DNA of 64,000 nucleotides from positions 273,674 to 337,673 of the forward strand of contig NZ_AHOO02000006.1 in assembly GCF_000244755.1 (NCBI RefSeq), given 5' to 3'. The position numbers were made by a program, and so were the translations under genes. Below are positions 39,673-48,839 of this stretch, in pieces. Every line of letters starts with the position of its first letter. The stretch's first letter is position 1. Under the pieces are notes generated by a model. It did not search any database, was not told the origin of the DNA, and worked only from the letters and a program-made list of their open reading frames with translations. This stretch comes from Leptospira licerasiae serovar Varillal str. VAR 010 (GTDB taxonomy: Bacteria; Spirochaetota; Leptospiria; Leptospirales; Leptospiraceae).

Positions 39673-39752
39673 GTCCGCAGCGAGGGCTTCGATAGCCGCA
39701 GCCTGCGACGGTGATTAGGTCCGTAGACAACGATAGCCGCATGACGCGGCTT
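39673..39752. repeat. Imperfect direct repeats in the flaB-flaB gap
   Basis: Two units begin GTCCGCAG (39673) and GTCCGTAG (39719) and both contain CGATAGCCGCA (39690-39700; 39731-39741). The second also forms GCCGC-ATGAC-GCGGC. Composition is more GC-rich than the surroundings, resembling a dispersed intergenic element. The rest of the 454-base gap holds the flaB leader and the terminator of the upstream flagellin gene; no ORF is supported. Confidence 0.6.
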
Positions 39753-39770
39753 CGGAGTTCTACAGAAAAG

Positions 39771-39810
39771 TTTCCCGGTGCGGGAGCATCACTGCTCCCG
39801 CTGCCGGAAA
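39771..39810 (-). terminator. Terminator of upstream flaB
   Basis: Perfect GCGGGAGCA-TCAC-TGCTCCCGC core (9 bp), extended by TTTCCCGG / CCGGAAA arms, starting 8 bases beyond the flagellin stop. The leftward flank is CTTTTCTG, so termination may be partial and allow read-through to the second flagellin. Confidence 0.75.
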
Positions 39811-39817
39811 GTCCTAA

Positions 39818-40663
39818 TTACCTAAGTAACTGGAGGACAGACTGAGGTCTTACGTTAGCTTGTGCTAACATTGCAGTTCCCGATTGAACCAAAATTTGGT
39901 TCTTGGTAAATGCAACAGTTTCCTCTGCCATATCCGCGTCCCTGATTCTCGACTCTGAAGCTTGGATGTTCTCGTAAGCTACCATTAGGCCTTTAGATGC
40001 ATGCTCTAAACGGTTATAGTAAGCTCCAAGATTTGCTCTTTGTTTGTTGATTTTCATTAAAGCATCGTCAAGAAAGCCGATTGCTTCGTTTGAAAGTTCC
40101 GCAGTAGAAAGAGTCAAAAGTGTTCCGTCAGACTTGATCAAATTCAGAGCCTTAGCGGTCATAGTTGCGATATAAACACGTTCCCTCTGGTGCTGGTTCG
40201 GTCCGATGTGGAACCACATAGAAGCGGTTCTTGATCCACGAGCGAAATCGCCTTGGAGCAATGCCATCTTGTTGAACTCTGCTTGGGAGGAAATGCGATC
40301 AATTTCGTCTATGAGCTGAGAAACTTCTACTTGGATCATCTGACGGTCTTCTGCACCGTAGATTCCGTTGGAAGATTGGATAGCAAGTACACGGACCCTC
40401 TGGATGATATCATTAGTTTCCTGCAGATATCCTTCAGTTGTTTGGATCAGGGACATGCCGTCCTCAGTGTTTCTCTCCGCTTGGCGAAGTCCTTTCACCT
40501 GAGTTCTCATTTTCTCGGAAACGGCTAGACCGGATGCATCATCCCCGGCGCGGTTGATACGCATACCAGAAGAAAGTGCCTCCATGTTTTTCGCCACTTC
40601 GTTGTTCTGGAACTTCAGAACGCGGTGGGAGTTAATCGCGGCTAAGTTATGGTTAATGATCAT
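39818..40663 (-). CDS. flaB: Flagellin FlaB (upstream copy)
   Basis: 281 residues from ATG 40663 ([18 protein letters not shown]), preceded by AAGGAGGAAACAA; a longer frame from 40690 would add nine residues before the conserved start and is rejected. Same D0/D1 architecture as the downstream copy with ~70-75% visible identity. C-terminus [27 protein letters not shown]. Forms the filament core with other FlaB proteins, exported without a signal peptide. Its leader carries a hairpin-embedded ribosome-binding site and a second GGA-loop hairpin. Confidence 0.95.
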   Translation of the reverse strand: MIINHNLAAINSHRVLKFQNNEVAKNMEALSSGMRINRAGDDASGLAVSEKMRTQVKGLRQAERNTEDGMSLIQTTEGYLQETNDIIQRVRVLAIQSSNGIYGAEDRQMIQVEVSQLIDEIDRISSQAEFNKMALLQGDFARGSRTASMWFHIGPNQHQRERVYIATMTAKALNLIKSDGTLLTLSTAELSNEAIGFLDDALMKINKQRANLGAYYNRLEHASKGLMVAYENIQASESRIRDADMAEETVAFTKNQILVQSGTAMLAQANVRPQSVLQLLR

Positions 40664-40665
40664 TT

Positions 40666-40681
40666 GTTTCCTCCTTGAAAC
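40666..40681 (-). promoter_or_regulatory. flaB ribosome-binding site in a hairpin loop
   Basis: In mRNA sense GTTTC-AAGGAG-GAAAC: a perfect 5-bp stem with the Shine-Dalgarno AAGGAG as hexaloop, 7 bases from the ATG. The stem sequence differs from that of the other flagellin gene but the geometry is the same. Confidence 0.75.
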
Positions 40682-40693
40682 TGAGATCATGAG

Positions 40694-40711
40694 CCCGGCG
40701 TCCGTGCCGGG
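40694..40711 (-). promoter_or_regulatory. flaB leader hairpin with GGA in loop
   Basis: In mRNA sense CCCGGC-ACGGAC-GCCGGG: a 6-bp GC-only stem with hexaloop ACGGAC, about 29 bases upstream of the Shine-Dalgarno loop. GGA sits in the loop centre as in CsrA sites. Confidence 0.7.
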
Positions 40712-41123
40712 ATCTGTGCTGGTTTGGTTTTGGTCTTTTTTCTATATGTTTAAATGAAGGCTGAGATCTGGGATAAACCTAGAAATTCAGGGTTTCCTTC
40801 AGATATATCTTCGGTGAAGCACCTGGCCTAGATTAATTTTAACGAAAATGGATCTTTTCGCCAATTTTAGCCTATTTTTGATGATTTTTAGCTGTTTTTA
40901 AAGAAAGGAAGAAAAAGGATTTGGAGAATTTTTCTAAAAAATTTTCCTTTTTTGGGCTCATCTAAAAGTTCGAACGAATCGGAAATTTCCATAAGCATTT
41001 TTTTAGAAAAAGAGGCTACCCTTCCCCGCATCTGATCATTTTTCAAAAAATTTCCGAAATCGGTTTGCATATCCTAGTTCTAAGAAGATATTTTGCGATT
41101 GTTTTCGTATTTCTTAAAGTACT
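40712..41123. other. Divergent intergenic region flaB / pdhA
   Basis: About 410 AT-rich bases that must hold the promoters of the leftward flagellin gene and, possibly, rightward pdhA. I could not assign convincing -35/-10 elements. The one weak coding candidate (40888-41070) is listed separately. Confidence 0.5.
40888..41070 (-). CDS. Doubtful small ORF (60 aa)
   Basis: Lys/Phe-rich 60-residue frame with a hydrophobic C-terminus (FRKILQILFLPFFKNS). AGGA lies 2-3 bases before ATG 41070, which is close. No family recognised, and composition follows the AT-rich intergenic DNA, so it may be chance. Listed because it is the only frame in the gap with a ribosome-binding site. Confidence 0.25.
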   Translation of the reverse strand: MQTDFGNFLKNDQMRGRVASFSKKMLMEISDSFELLDEPKKGKFFRKILQILFLPFFKNS

Positions 41124-42104
41124 ATGAGCCAACCTAAAACAAAAAAAGAAACAGAAGATCTATTAGAATTATACAGACAAATGCTTTTGATCCGCCGCTT
41201 CGAAGAAGCTTCCGCAAAAGCGTACAGCATGGGTAAAATCGGCGGCTTCTGCCATTTATACATCGGTCAAGAGGCTGTGGGTGTCGGAGCAATCTCTGCT
41301 CTAGAACAAAAAGATTATATAGTCTCCACCTATAGGGATCACGGCCACGCACTCGCAAGAGGCCTAGAACCCAAGTCTCTCATGGCGGAATTATACGGCA
41401 AAAAAACTGGGATCGTATCCGGTAACGGAGGCTCCATGCACTTCTTCGATAAAAAGAAAAACTTCATGGGAGGACACGGGATCGTAGGCGGACATATCTC
41501 TCTTGCAGCAGGTATCGCATATGCATCCAAGTACCGCGAAGACGGCGCAGTTACATTATGTTTTTTTGGAGAAGGTGCAGCCAACATCGGCTCTTTTCAC
41601 GAAGGTATGAATTTGGCCGCCATCTGGAAACTTCCCTTAGTGATGATCTGCGAGAACAATCATTATGCAATGGGAACTCCAGAGTATAGAGCTCTTTCAG
41701 TCAAAGATGTTTCAGTAAGAGCGGCCGCCTACGATATCGCAAGAGATCATATAGAAGGCGACGAGGTTCGAAAAGTTAGAGAACACGTAAGAGTTGCTGT
41801 GGAAAGAGCAAGAAGAGGAGAAGGCCCTACCCTCATGGAAATCTCCACATACAGGTTCAGAGGACACTCCATGTCCGACCCTGCAAAATATAGAACCAAA
41901 GAAGAATTAGAAAAATATAAACAAGGCGACCCACTTATCAAAGCCGAAAAGGATTTACTCTCCGCAGGTTGGGCCCAAGAAGAATTGACCAAGATGGACG
42001 AAACCATTCTCAAAACCGTAGAAGAGGCAGTAGACTTCGCCGAAAAAAGTGAAGAGCCCCCTCTTGGCTGGCTATACAAGCATGTTTATGCGGAGAACGT
42101 ATAA
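41124..42104 (+). CDS. pdhA: Pyruvate dehydrogenase E1 component, alpha subunit
   Basis: 326 residues of the two-subunit (alpha2beta2) E1. Decarboxylates pyruvate with thiamine diphosphate. The ThDP/Mg motif runs from FFGEGAANIGSFHEGMNLAA to CENNHYAMGT. The substrate loop has YRFRGHSMSDP with the serines that are phosphorylated in mitochondrial enzymes. The FCHLYIGQEAVGVG and YRDHGHALARG segments are diagnostic of pyruvate over branched-chain substrates. It shares one base with pdhB (TAATG). Confidence 0.94.
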   Translation: MSQPKTKKETEDLLELYRQMLLIRRFEEASAKAYSMGKIGGFCHLYIGQEAVGVGAISALEQKDYIVSTYRDHGHALARGLEPKSLMAELYGKKTGIVSGNGGSMHFFDKKKNFMGGHGIVGGHISLAAGIAYASKYREDGAVTLCFFGEGAANIGSFHEGMNLAAIWKLPLVMICENNHYAMGTPEYRALSVKDVSVRAAAYDIARDHIEGDEVRKVREHVRVAVERARRGEGPTLMEISTYRFRGHSMSDPAKYRTKEELEKYKQGDPLIKAEKDLLSAGWAQEELTKMDETILKTVEEAVDFAEKSEEPPLGWLYKHVYAENV

Positions 42105-43078
42105 TGGCAGTCCTCACATATAGAGAAGCACTCAATCGAGCCATGACGGAAGAGATGGAGAAGGATCCGAATATCTTTCTCATGGGAGAAGAAGTAGGAC
42201 ATTACGAAGGGGCTTATAAAGTTTCCCAAGGAATGCTCGCAAAGTTCGGAGAAAAAAGAATAATAGATACTCCTATTTCAGAGAACGGATTTGCGGGAGT
42301 CGGGATCGGCGCCGCAATGGTGGGACTTAGACCGATCATTGAATTTATGACCTGGAACTTTTCACTTGTTGCAATCGATCAGATCATCAACTCAGCAGCC
42401 AAAATGAATTATATGAGCGCGGGACAATTCCCGATCCCAATCGTTTTCAGAGGTGCGGGTGGCGCCGGCGGAAGACTTGCTGCCCAACATTCCCAATCAT
42501 TTGAAAGTTGGTACGCACATATTCCTGGACTCAAAGTGCTAGCGCCCTACACTCCCTCGGATGCCTACGGACTATTAAAAACTTCCATCCGAGACAATAA
42601 TCCAACCATCTTCATAGAGAGCGAAGTACTGTACGGCTCAAAAGGAGAAGTTCCGGAAGGTGAATTCTTGATCCCGATGGGAAAATCGGATATCAAAAGA
42701 GAAGGAACACAACTCACTATCATCAGTTGGTCCAGAGCTCTTATGTATGTTCTGCCCGCGGCGGAAAAACTGGCAAAAGAAGGAATTTCAGTAGAAGTTT
42801 TAGATCTAAGAAGTATAAGACCTTTAGATGAGGAAGGGATTTTGGCTTCCGTCAGAAAAACAAACAAAGTTTTGATAGTGGAAGAAGGCTGGAATGTGGC
42901 AGGATTCGGAGCACAAGTCGCTTATTTGATCCAAAAAGAGGCGTTCGATTATCTAGATTCTCCGGTAGAAAGGATAACACAGGAAGATGTGCCCATGCCT
43001 TATGCTGCGAATCTGGAAAGATCCTCGCTTCCCAGCGAGGAAAAAATAATCAAAAAAGTAAGAGATATGATTAAGTAA
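42104..43078 (+). CDS. pdhB: Pyruvate dehydrogenase E1 component, beta subunit
   Basis: 324 residues, transketolase-like. REALNRAMTEEMEKDPNIFLMGEEVGHYEGAYKVSQGM is typical; the C-terminal transketolase domain has VLDLRSIRPLDEEGI and VEEGW. Completes the E1 heterotetramer. Its TAA overlaps nothing; a 44-base AT-rich gap with an 18-bp perfect palindrome precedes pdhC. Confidence 0.95.
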   Translation: MAVLTYREALNRAMTEEMEKDPNIFLMGEEVGHYEGAYKVSQGMLAKFGEKRIIDTPISENGFAGVGIGAAMVGLRPIIEFMTWNFSLVAIDQIINSAAKMNYMSAGQFPIPIVFRGAGGAGGRLAAQHSQSFESWYAHIPGLKVLAPYTPSDAYGLLKTSIRDNNPTIFIESEVLYGSKGEVPEGEFLIPMGKSDIKREGTQLTIISWSRALMYVLPAAEKLAKEGISVEVLDLRSIRPLDEEGILASVRKTNKVLIVEEGWNVAGFGAQVAYLIQKEAFDYLDSPVERITQEDVPMPYAANLERSSLPSEEKIIKKVRDMIK

Positions 43079-43081
43079 ATC

Positions 43082-43099
43082 ATAATATTCGAATATTAT
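43082..43099. promoter_or_regulatory. Perfect 18-bp palindrome between pdhB and pdhC
   Basis: ATAATATTCGAATATTAT is an uninterrupted dyad in the pdhB-pdhC gap, 24 bases before the pdhC start. As RNA it would be a hairpin with almost no loop, so a protein-binding DNA site is the more natural reading. No regulator is identified. Confidence 0.5.
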
Positions 43100-43122
43100 T
43101 ATATTATAAATAGGAAAATTAA

Positions 43123-44457
43123 ATGGCAAAAATTTCCGAAATGACCCAACTTTCCCCGACCATGTCGGAAGGTGTTTTGGTAAAATGGCTAAAGAAGAAA
43201 GGCGATTCTGTCGCTCCCGGAGAAATATTAGCCGAGGTAGAAACCGACAAAGCGGTCATGGAAATGGAAGCCTTCGATTCCGGAGTAATCCTTGAAATTT
43301 TGGCCCAGGAAGGCGCCAAACTCCCTGTGGGAGCCCCGGTGGCCATCATCGGAAAAGCGGGAGAAGATATCACTTCCCTACTTTCCGAAGCAAAATCCAG
43401 GTCTTCAGCTTCGGGAGCGTCTTCCCAAGCTGCGGCTCCTTTGGCCGCCCAGAGTTCTTCACCTTCCCCGAACCCGGCGCCTAAAAAAACTGAAATTGTA
43501 GTCACTTCGACAACCCCGGAACCAGAGGAAGAAGAAGCCTCCTCAACGAAAGAAAGCCCGGTTACCAGGGGCCTTTCTCCTGGAGCTCTGGAAGGAAGAG
43601 TCAAGGCTTCCCCTCTTGCCAAAAGACTCGCGCAAGAGAGTGGAATTGATCTTTCTAAGATCAGAGGAAGCGGACCGGACGGTAGGATTATAAAAAGGGA
43701 TATTGAAAATGGGATCTCCGCATTTTCGTCTAGCGGAACTTCACCATTTGCAGGTGAGCATATCCAAGAAGAGAAACTTCCGATCTCAGGAATGAGAAAA
43801 ACAATCGCTTCTAGATTGGTCCATTCCAAAACCCACCAGCCTCATTTCTATTTGGATATGGAGATCGATGCGGATGCTCTCGTTCAATTGAGGGAAAATT
43901 TCAACTCCGACCTAAAGGAATCAGGAGAAGAGATCAAACTTAGTATCAATGATTTTATCATCAGAGCTTCCGCTCTTGCGCTCCTAAAAGTTCCCGAAGT
44001 TAATTCTTCCTGGAGAGAAGATCATATCCTAAAGCATGGAAGAGTGGATATAGGCGTGGCAGTTTCTATCGAAGGTGGACTCATCACTCCTTATGTTAGG
44101 AATGCAGACAAAAGGTCCGTTTTGGAAATCGGTAGGACGGTAAAAGAGCTTGCTTCCCGTGCAAGGGAACGAAAACTCAAACCGGAAGAGTTTTCAGACG
44201 GAACCTTCACTGTTTCCAATTTGGGAATGTTCGGTGTAAATCGTTTTGCTGCGGTAATCAACGAACCGGAAGCCGCAATCCTAGCGGTAGGAAACGTGGT
44301 ATCTAAACCCGTAATCAAAAACGGAAATATAGTCCCCGGAAAAACTCTTTCAGTCTGTCTATCCTGCGATCATAGAGTGGTAGACGGTGCGGTGGGAGCC
44401 GGTTGGTTGGAAGTGTTTCGAAATTTTCTGGAACATCCTCTTCGGTTACTTGCCTGA
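43123..44457 (+). CDS. pdhC: Pyruvate dehydrogenase E2, dihydrolipoamide acetyltransferase
   Basis: 444 residues in three parts: one lipoyl domain (1-80) with lipoyl Lys43 in EVETDKAVMEME, a Ser/Ala/Pro/Glu linker (~85-155), a peripheral subunit-binding domain (~163-198: ASPLAKRLAQESGIDLSKI), and the acetyltransferase core ending with CDHRVVDGAVGAGW (His417, Asp421). Passes acetyl to CoA. An E3 (lpd) gene is not in the window. fliG begins within 8 bases of its stop. Confidence 0.94.
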   Translation: MAKISEMTQLSPTMSEGVLVKWLKKKGDSVAPGEILAEVETDKAVMEMEAFDSGVILEILAQEGAKLPVGAPVAIIGKAGEDITSLLSEAKSRSSASGASSQAAAPLAAQSSSPSPNPAPKKTEIVVTSTTPEPEEEEASSTKESPVTRGLSPGALEGRVKASPLAKRLAQESGIDLSKIRGSGPDGRIIKRDIENGISAFSSSGTSPFAGEHIQEEKLPISGMRKTIASRLVHSKTHQPHFYLDMEIDADALVQLRENFNSDLKESGEEIKLSINDFIIRASALALLKVPEVNSSWREDHILKHGRVDIGVAVSIEGGLITPYVRNADKRSVLEIGRTVKELASRARERKLKPEEFSDGTFTVSNLGMFGVNRFAAVINEPEAAILAVGNVVSKPVIKNGNIVPGKTLSVCLSCDHRVVDGAVGAGWLEVFRNFLEHPLRLLA

Positions 44458-44464
44458 TTTCTTT

Positions 44465-45499
44465 GTGGGCGAAGAAGCAGTGGACCAAGATTCCAATCTT
44501 AAGATCAGAGACCAAAAAGTTAAAAAGGCGGCAATGCTACTTCTGTCCTTAGACAAGGACGCGGCTGCTAAGGCATTGGCACAACTGGATGAAAAGTTGA
44601 TCGAAGAGATCGTCCAGGAAATGGCGAAGATCAAAACGATCAGCAAGTCCGAAAAAGAAGAAGTTCTTTTAGATTTCCAAGGTTCCTTAAAAGACCTAGC
44701 TGCAGAATCCAGAGGCGGAATCGAGACCGCTAGAGAATTACTCCAAAAATCTTTAGGAAAAGAAAAATCGGAAAACATATTAGGAAAACTGGATAGAAAG
44801 GACACTGAGGAGGACTTTTCCTTCTTAAACGACGCAGAACCTCAGACTCTTGCTCACCTACTCGCTCCCGAACATACCCAAACTATCGCAGTCACTCTTG
44901 CATTCTTACATCCAAAAAAAGCGGCCGAAACACTTAAGTTTTTGCCAAAGGAGCTCCAAAGTAAGGTGGCGCTTAGACTCGCAAACACCACCAAAACCCA
45001 TCCTGATGCGATCCGGCAAATCGCAAAAGTTCTGAAGAAAAAATATGAACAAAGAGATAAATCAGAATTCAGCGAAGCAGGCGGAGCAGAAGCTCTTGCA
45101 AATATCCTGAATCATATGGATAAATCTTTGGAAGAAACCATTTTAAAAGAATTGGAAGAACAGTCTCCGGAACTGGCCTCTCAAGTCCGGGAAAAATTGT
45201 ATACATTCGAAGATGTACTTCTTCTCAACTCAAAAGAAATGAGACTGCTCATCAATCGGATCGGAGACGACGATCTAATAGCTATCGCACTCAGAGGATC
45301 TTCCGACCAGATCAAAGCCCATTTCTTCGAGGCAATGTCCAAAAACAGGGCTAACGATATTTTAGAAAGCATGGATATCCGCGGGAAAGTGACCTTAAAA
45401 GAGATCACAGACGCAAGGAACAGCGTGTTGACTGCACTGCGTGATTTGGAAGAGATCGGGGAAATTATTATTAAAAAGGACTCGGAAGAGTTTATCTAA
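44465..45499 (+). CDS. fliG: Flagellar motor switch protein FliG
   Basis: About 344 residues. The start is uncertain: GTG 44465 gives normal FliG length, GTG 44480 is an alternative, and earlier starts would run inside pdhC. FliG-N: KAAMLLLSLDKDAAAKALAQLDE; middle EHPQ-like motif is PEHTQTIAVTLAFL; FliG-C has LYTFEDVLLLNSKEMRLLINRI and the torque helix DDDLIAIALRGSSDQIKAHF. Links the MS ring to the C-ring and stator. Position directly after pdhC suggests co-transcription with pyruvate dehydrogenase. Other fliG paralogues may exist elsewhere in the genome. Confidence 0.94.
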   Translation: MGEEAVDQDSNLKIRDQKVKKAAMLLLSLDKDAAAKALAQLDEKLIEEIVQEMAKIKTISKSEKEEVLLDFQGSLKDLAAESRGGIETARELLQKSLGKEKSENILGKLDRKDTEEDFSFLNDAEPQTLAHLLAPEHTQTIAVTLAFLHPKKAAETLKFLPKELQSKVALRLANTTKTHPDAIRQIAKVLKKKYEQRDKSEFSEAGGAEALANILNHMDKSLEETILKELEEQSPELASQVREKLYTFEDVLLLNSKEMRLLINRIGDDDLIAIALRGSSDQIKAHFFEAMSKNRANDILESMDIRGKVTLKEITDARNSVLTALRDLEEIGEIIIKKDSEEFI

Positions 45500-45501
45500 T
45501 C

Positions 45502-45576
<75 letters not shown>

Positions 45577-45703
45577 TTTATGAAGAACATAATTTCTGAG
45601 CGAGCTCGGGGGTCAATTCGTTTATCTGAAAAAGGGATGAATTTTTAAGTCCATTCCATAGCCTTTCCAATAGCGGAGTTTTTCCGACTGTCGGCCTTCT
45701 TAG

Positions 45704-46375
45704 ATGCTTCAAGAAAAAAAACCAAAGGACCTGCTCGAAGAGAGGGTATTTACTCTTTCTAATTTTTTATCCGTCTCTAGAGTTTTACTTCTTCCTTTTT
45801 TTATACAATTCACTCGCAAACATATCGAGTCTCCTCGTAGCAGCGAATATTTATTTTTAGCCATAGGTACATGCATTCTTGCGGTGCTGACGGATTTTTT
45901 AGACGGGTTTCTAGCCCGCCTACTTTCCCAAGAATCAGTCTTGGGAAAGTATCTCGATCCTATCTGCGACAAGTTTGTTACTATTGGCGGTCTATCGGTA
46001 ATCGTTCATTATTACCAGTTTCCTCTCTGGATTCTTATCATATATATCCTAAGAGAGATTTTGGGAGTTTGGTTGGGTGGATTCTTATATTTAAAAAGAG
46101 GGATCCAAGGAAAACCGAATTGGTGGGGTAAGTTCGGAGTGGGTCTTGTCGCGGCCGCAGTTTTGTGGTATATGACCTTACCACTGATCGGTCCAAGTTT
46201 ACCTGAAAATCACTTCTTCCATCATCCGGAATATTCAGGTTATATTTTGGTCTTAGTACTAAGTATCGGAGTGGTGGCTTATTCCAAAAGATATTGGGAT
46301 ATAGTGTTCCATCCTGAAAGATTCATCTTAGATCCGGAAGATAAAAAGCAAAAGAAAAAGTACGAATTGGTCTGA
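45704..46375 (+). CDS. pgsA: CDP-alcohol phosphatidyltransferase (PgsA-like)
   Basis: 223 residues, five to six membrane helices. The CDP-OH-P signature D-x2-DG-x2-AR-x8-G-x3-D-x3-D is complete: Asp64, Asp67-Gly68, Ala71-Arg72, Gly81, Asp85, Asp89. N-terminal FTLSNFLSVSRVLLLPFF is typical for phosphatidylglycerophosphate synthases, but phosphatidylserine or other head groups are not excluded. Charged tail with KKQKKK. No close RBS is evident before ATG 45704. Confidence 0.85.
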   Translation: MLQEKKPKDLLEERVFTLSNFLSVSRVLLLPFFIQFTRKHIESPRSSEYLFLAIGTCILAVLTDFLDGFLARLLSQESVLGKYLDPICDKFVTIGGLSVIVHYYQFPLWILIIYILREILGVWLGGFLYLKRGIQGKPNWWGKFGVGLVAAAVLWYMTLPLIGPSLPENHFFHHPEYSGYILVLVLSIGVVAYSKRYWDIVFHPERFILDPEDKKQKKKYELV

Positions 46376-46437
46376 TCCTCAGCCCAGTTTGAATTTCCTT
46401 GACACCGGAGCCTCCTCACCCATTCTGTCAATCGCGA

Positions 46438-46523
<86 letters not shown>

Positions 46524-46579
46524 TTCGTCCTACCTGGCCCACTTTCCTCCATCCCGAAATACCAACCCTCGGTAGAACT

Positions 46580-47215
46580 ATGACATCGGGTGCTCTCTCC
46601 GTTAAAGATTTCTTAGACAAAGCCAAACTTGTTTCTTACGGTTTTTTCGGATTATTGATCCTATTTCTGATCTTATTCTTCTCTTCTCCCTATATTTTAG
46701 TTTCAAAAGCGGACCCCAAAAAATCGGACGCTATCGTTCTGGAAACAATTGAAACAGGAAAAAAAGACAAATTCAAACAAGCTGCGACTTTATGGAAGAA
46801 GGGCCTAGCTCCAGTGATCGTTATACTACATTCTCCTCCCAACCAAGATTCCGATTTGGGGATTGTAGGAGATCCTAGCGGTGCTTTACAAACCTATCTA
46901 GTTTCTCTCGGAGTGGATGAGACTAAAATATTGGTTTATACCGTCGAAGCCGGTCCTCAGGAATTCCCTAAAACTCTCTTAAAGATAGCGCTGGATCGTC
47001 AGTGGAAAACTTTTCTTTTGGTAGGAAAAGAATACGATTCTGCAACCTTGTTAAAATTATATAGGAATGTTTTGGAACCTGCGGGAATTTATATCGCAGT
47101 CTCCAAAGTAAACGAAGGGATTGGTTCTTGGGATTGGTTTACGAAACCGAAAAGCCTGGAATCCATCCTTGGAAGACTCTCTAAACATTTATATCTGATA
47201 CTATTAGGAAATTAA
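46580..47215 (+). CDS. Membrane-anchored YdcF/DUF218-like protein
   Basis: 211 residues from ATG 46580; an upstream frame runs into the tRNA and is rejected. One N-terminal transmembrane helix (~16-38). The extracytoplasmic part resembles DUF218/YdcF proteins in order: [12 protein letters not shown] ... [15 protein letters not shown] ... [18 protein letters not shown] ... [19 protein letters not shown]. The usual LGG motif after DAIV is absent. Function unknown; the YdcF group includes envelope-maintenance proteins. Ends 1 base before lysS. Confidence 0.65.
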   Translation: MTSGALSVKDFLDKAKLVSYGFFGLLILFLILFFSSPYILVSKADPKKSDAIVLETIETGKKDKFKQAATLWKKGLAPVIVILHSPPNQDSDLGIVGDPSGALQTYLVSLGVDETKILVYTVEAGPQEFPKTLLKIALDRQWKTFLLVGKEYDSATLLKLYRNVLEPAGIYIAVSKVNEGIGSWDWFTKPKSLESILGRLSKHLYLILLGN

Positions 47216-47216
47216 A

Positions 47217-48716
47217 ATGTCCCACGACTTAAAAGAAACAAACGAACTTATCCAGCAAAGAATCGAGAAGATCAAAAACTTAAAGGAGAAGGGAGTAGAC
47301 CCCTACCCGGTCCGATTCTTCCCTGACTCGGATTCCGCATCTTTGATAGAGATGTATTCTAAGACCCCGACAGGTCCTGAAAAAAAATTCCTATTAGGCG
47401 GGCGTTTGCATTCCAAACGTGTAATGGGAAAGGCAAGTTTCGCTCATTTAAAGGATAAGTCCGGGGTCATCCAGCTTTATGCAACCAGAGACGATCTAGG
47501 AGAAGAGAATTATACTCTTTTTAAAAGTTTGGATTTAGGAGATCTGATCGGAATCGAAGGTTACCTTTTTCAAACTCAAAAAGGAGAAACTACTCTTCAC
47601 TTAACTTCCGTTACTTTACTTGCAAAATGTGTCCGCCCACTTCCTGTTGTGAAAGAGAAAGACGGAGTTATCTACGACGCATTCGCCGATGTAGAACAAA
47701 GATATAGAATGCGTTATGTGGACTTGGTGGTAAACGATCATGTAAGGGATACTTTTATCACTCGCAGCAGGATCGTATCCGAGATCCGCAATTTCCTAAC
47801 TTCCGAAGGATTTTTAGAAGTGGAAACTCCAATGATGCAACCGATTGCGGGAGGTGCTGCAGCTAGGCCGTTTGTGACTCACCACAATACATTGGACATG
47901 CAATTATTCTTAAGGATCGCTCCGGAATTGTATCTAAAACGCCTGATCGTCGGCGGACTAGACAGAGTATTCGAATTGAATCGCAACTTTAGGAACGAGG
48001 GAATTTCTACCAAACACAATCCGGAGTTCACTATGCTAGAAGCATATATGGCCTACGGCGACATGGGAAAAATGTTGGAGTTAACGGAAAAACTGATAAC
48101 CTCTGTAGCTCAAAAGATCTGCGGAACTCTTAAGATCAAATATGGCAATGATCTAGTGGATCTAAGCCCTCCTTGGAGGAGAGTGAAATACGTGGATATT
48201 ATCAAAGAATATTCAGGGATCGATTTCTCTCAGATAAAGACCCTAGAAGAAGCCAAAGAAAAAGCTAGCTCCGTAAAAGTGGACGCAAGTAAATGTACTT
48301 CTATCTGGAAAGTAGCGGACGAAGTATTCTCCGAAAAAGCGGAACCGAATCTAATCCAACCAGTATTCGTGACGGATTATCCTAAGGAACTTTCTCCATT
48401 GGCAAAATCGAATCCTGAAAACCCTGATTATGTGGAAAGATTCGAACCTTATATTGTAGGTAGAGAGATCGGAAATGCATTCTCAGAGTTAAACGATCCA
48501 TTCGATCAAAAAGAAAGATTCGAAGATCAGGTGAAACAAAGAGAAGCGGGAGACGATGAGGCATTCATGATGGACGAGGATTATATCCGTGCGCTCGAAT
48601 ATGGAATGCCTCCGACGGGTGGTCTCGGGATCGGAATAGATCGTTTGGTGATGTTACTCACAAATTCTCATTCTATCAGAGATACTATCCTATTCCCTCT
48701 GATGAGACCTGAATAA
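47217..48716 (+). CDS. lysS: Lysine-tRNA ligase (class II)
   Basis: 499 residues, standard length. The OB-fold anticodon domain (~55-165: [28 protein letters not shown]) is followed by the class II core with motif 1 ([22 protein letters not shown]), motif 2 ([27 protein letters not shown]) and motif 3 ([12 protein letters not shown]). Start ATG 47217; the previous gene stops 1 base before. Confidence 0.97.
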   Translation: MSHDLKETNELIQQRIEKIKNLKEKGVDPYPVRFFPDSDSASLIEMYSKTPTGPEKKFLLGGRLHSKRVMGKASFAHLKDKSGVIQLYATRDDLGEENYTLFKSLDLGDLIGIEGYLFQTQKGETTLHLTSVTLLAKCVRPLPVVKEKDGVIYDAFADVEQRYRMRYVDLVVNDHVRDTFITRSRIVSEIRNFLTSEGFLEVETPMMQPIAGGAAARPFVTHHNTLDMQLFLRIAPELYLKRLIVGGLDRVFELNRNFRNEGISTKHNPEFTMLEAYMAYGDMGKMLELTEKLITSVAQKICGTLKIKYGNDLVDLSPPWRRVKYVDIIKEYSGIDFSQIKTLEEAKEKASSVKVDASKCTSIWKVADEVFSEKAEPNLIQPVFVTDYPKELSPLAKSNPENPDYVERFEPYIVGREIGNAFSELNDPFDQKERFEDQVKQREAGDDEAFMMDEDYIRALEYGMPPTGGLGIGIDRLVMLLTNSHSIRDTILFPLMRPE

Positions 48717-48791
48717 GAAATCTCCGATTAAAGCCCGGGGATCCATCGAGATATTCCGGGTAACGAATCCTTAACCAGAGACAAACGTTGG

Positions 48792-48839
48792 CTCAGGCAA
48801 TAATCTTTTAATGATTTGTGATCGTTAATTTTGCCTGAG
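48792..48839. repeat. Inverted repeat overlapping 3' end of lipoprotein gene
   Basis: CTCAGGCAA (48792-48800) and TTGCCTGAG (48831-48839) are perfect 9-bp arms 30 bases apart. The right arm lies inside the lipoprotein gene end, the left arm beyond its stop. Could act as a weak convergent terminator for lysS and this gene; no clear T tract. Confidence 0.5.

Noticed and set aside
43119..43829. 236-codon leftward frame opposite pdhC
   Set aside because: Mirror of the Ala/Ser/Pro/Glu linker of the E2 protein; no start signal and no family resemblance.
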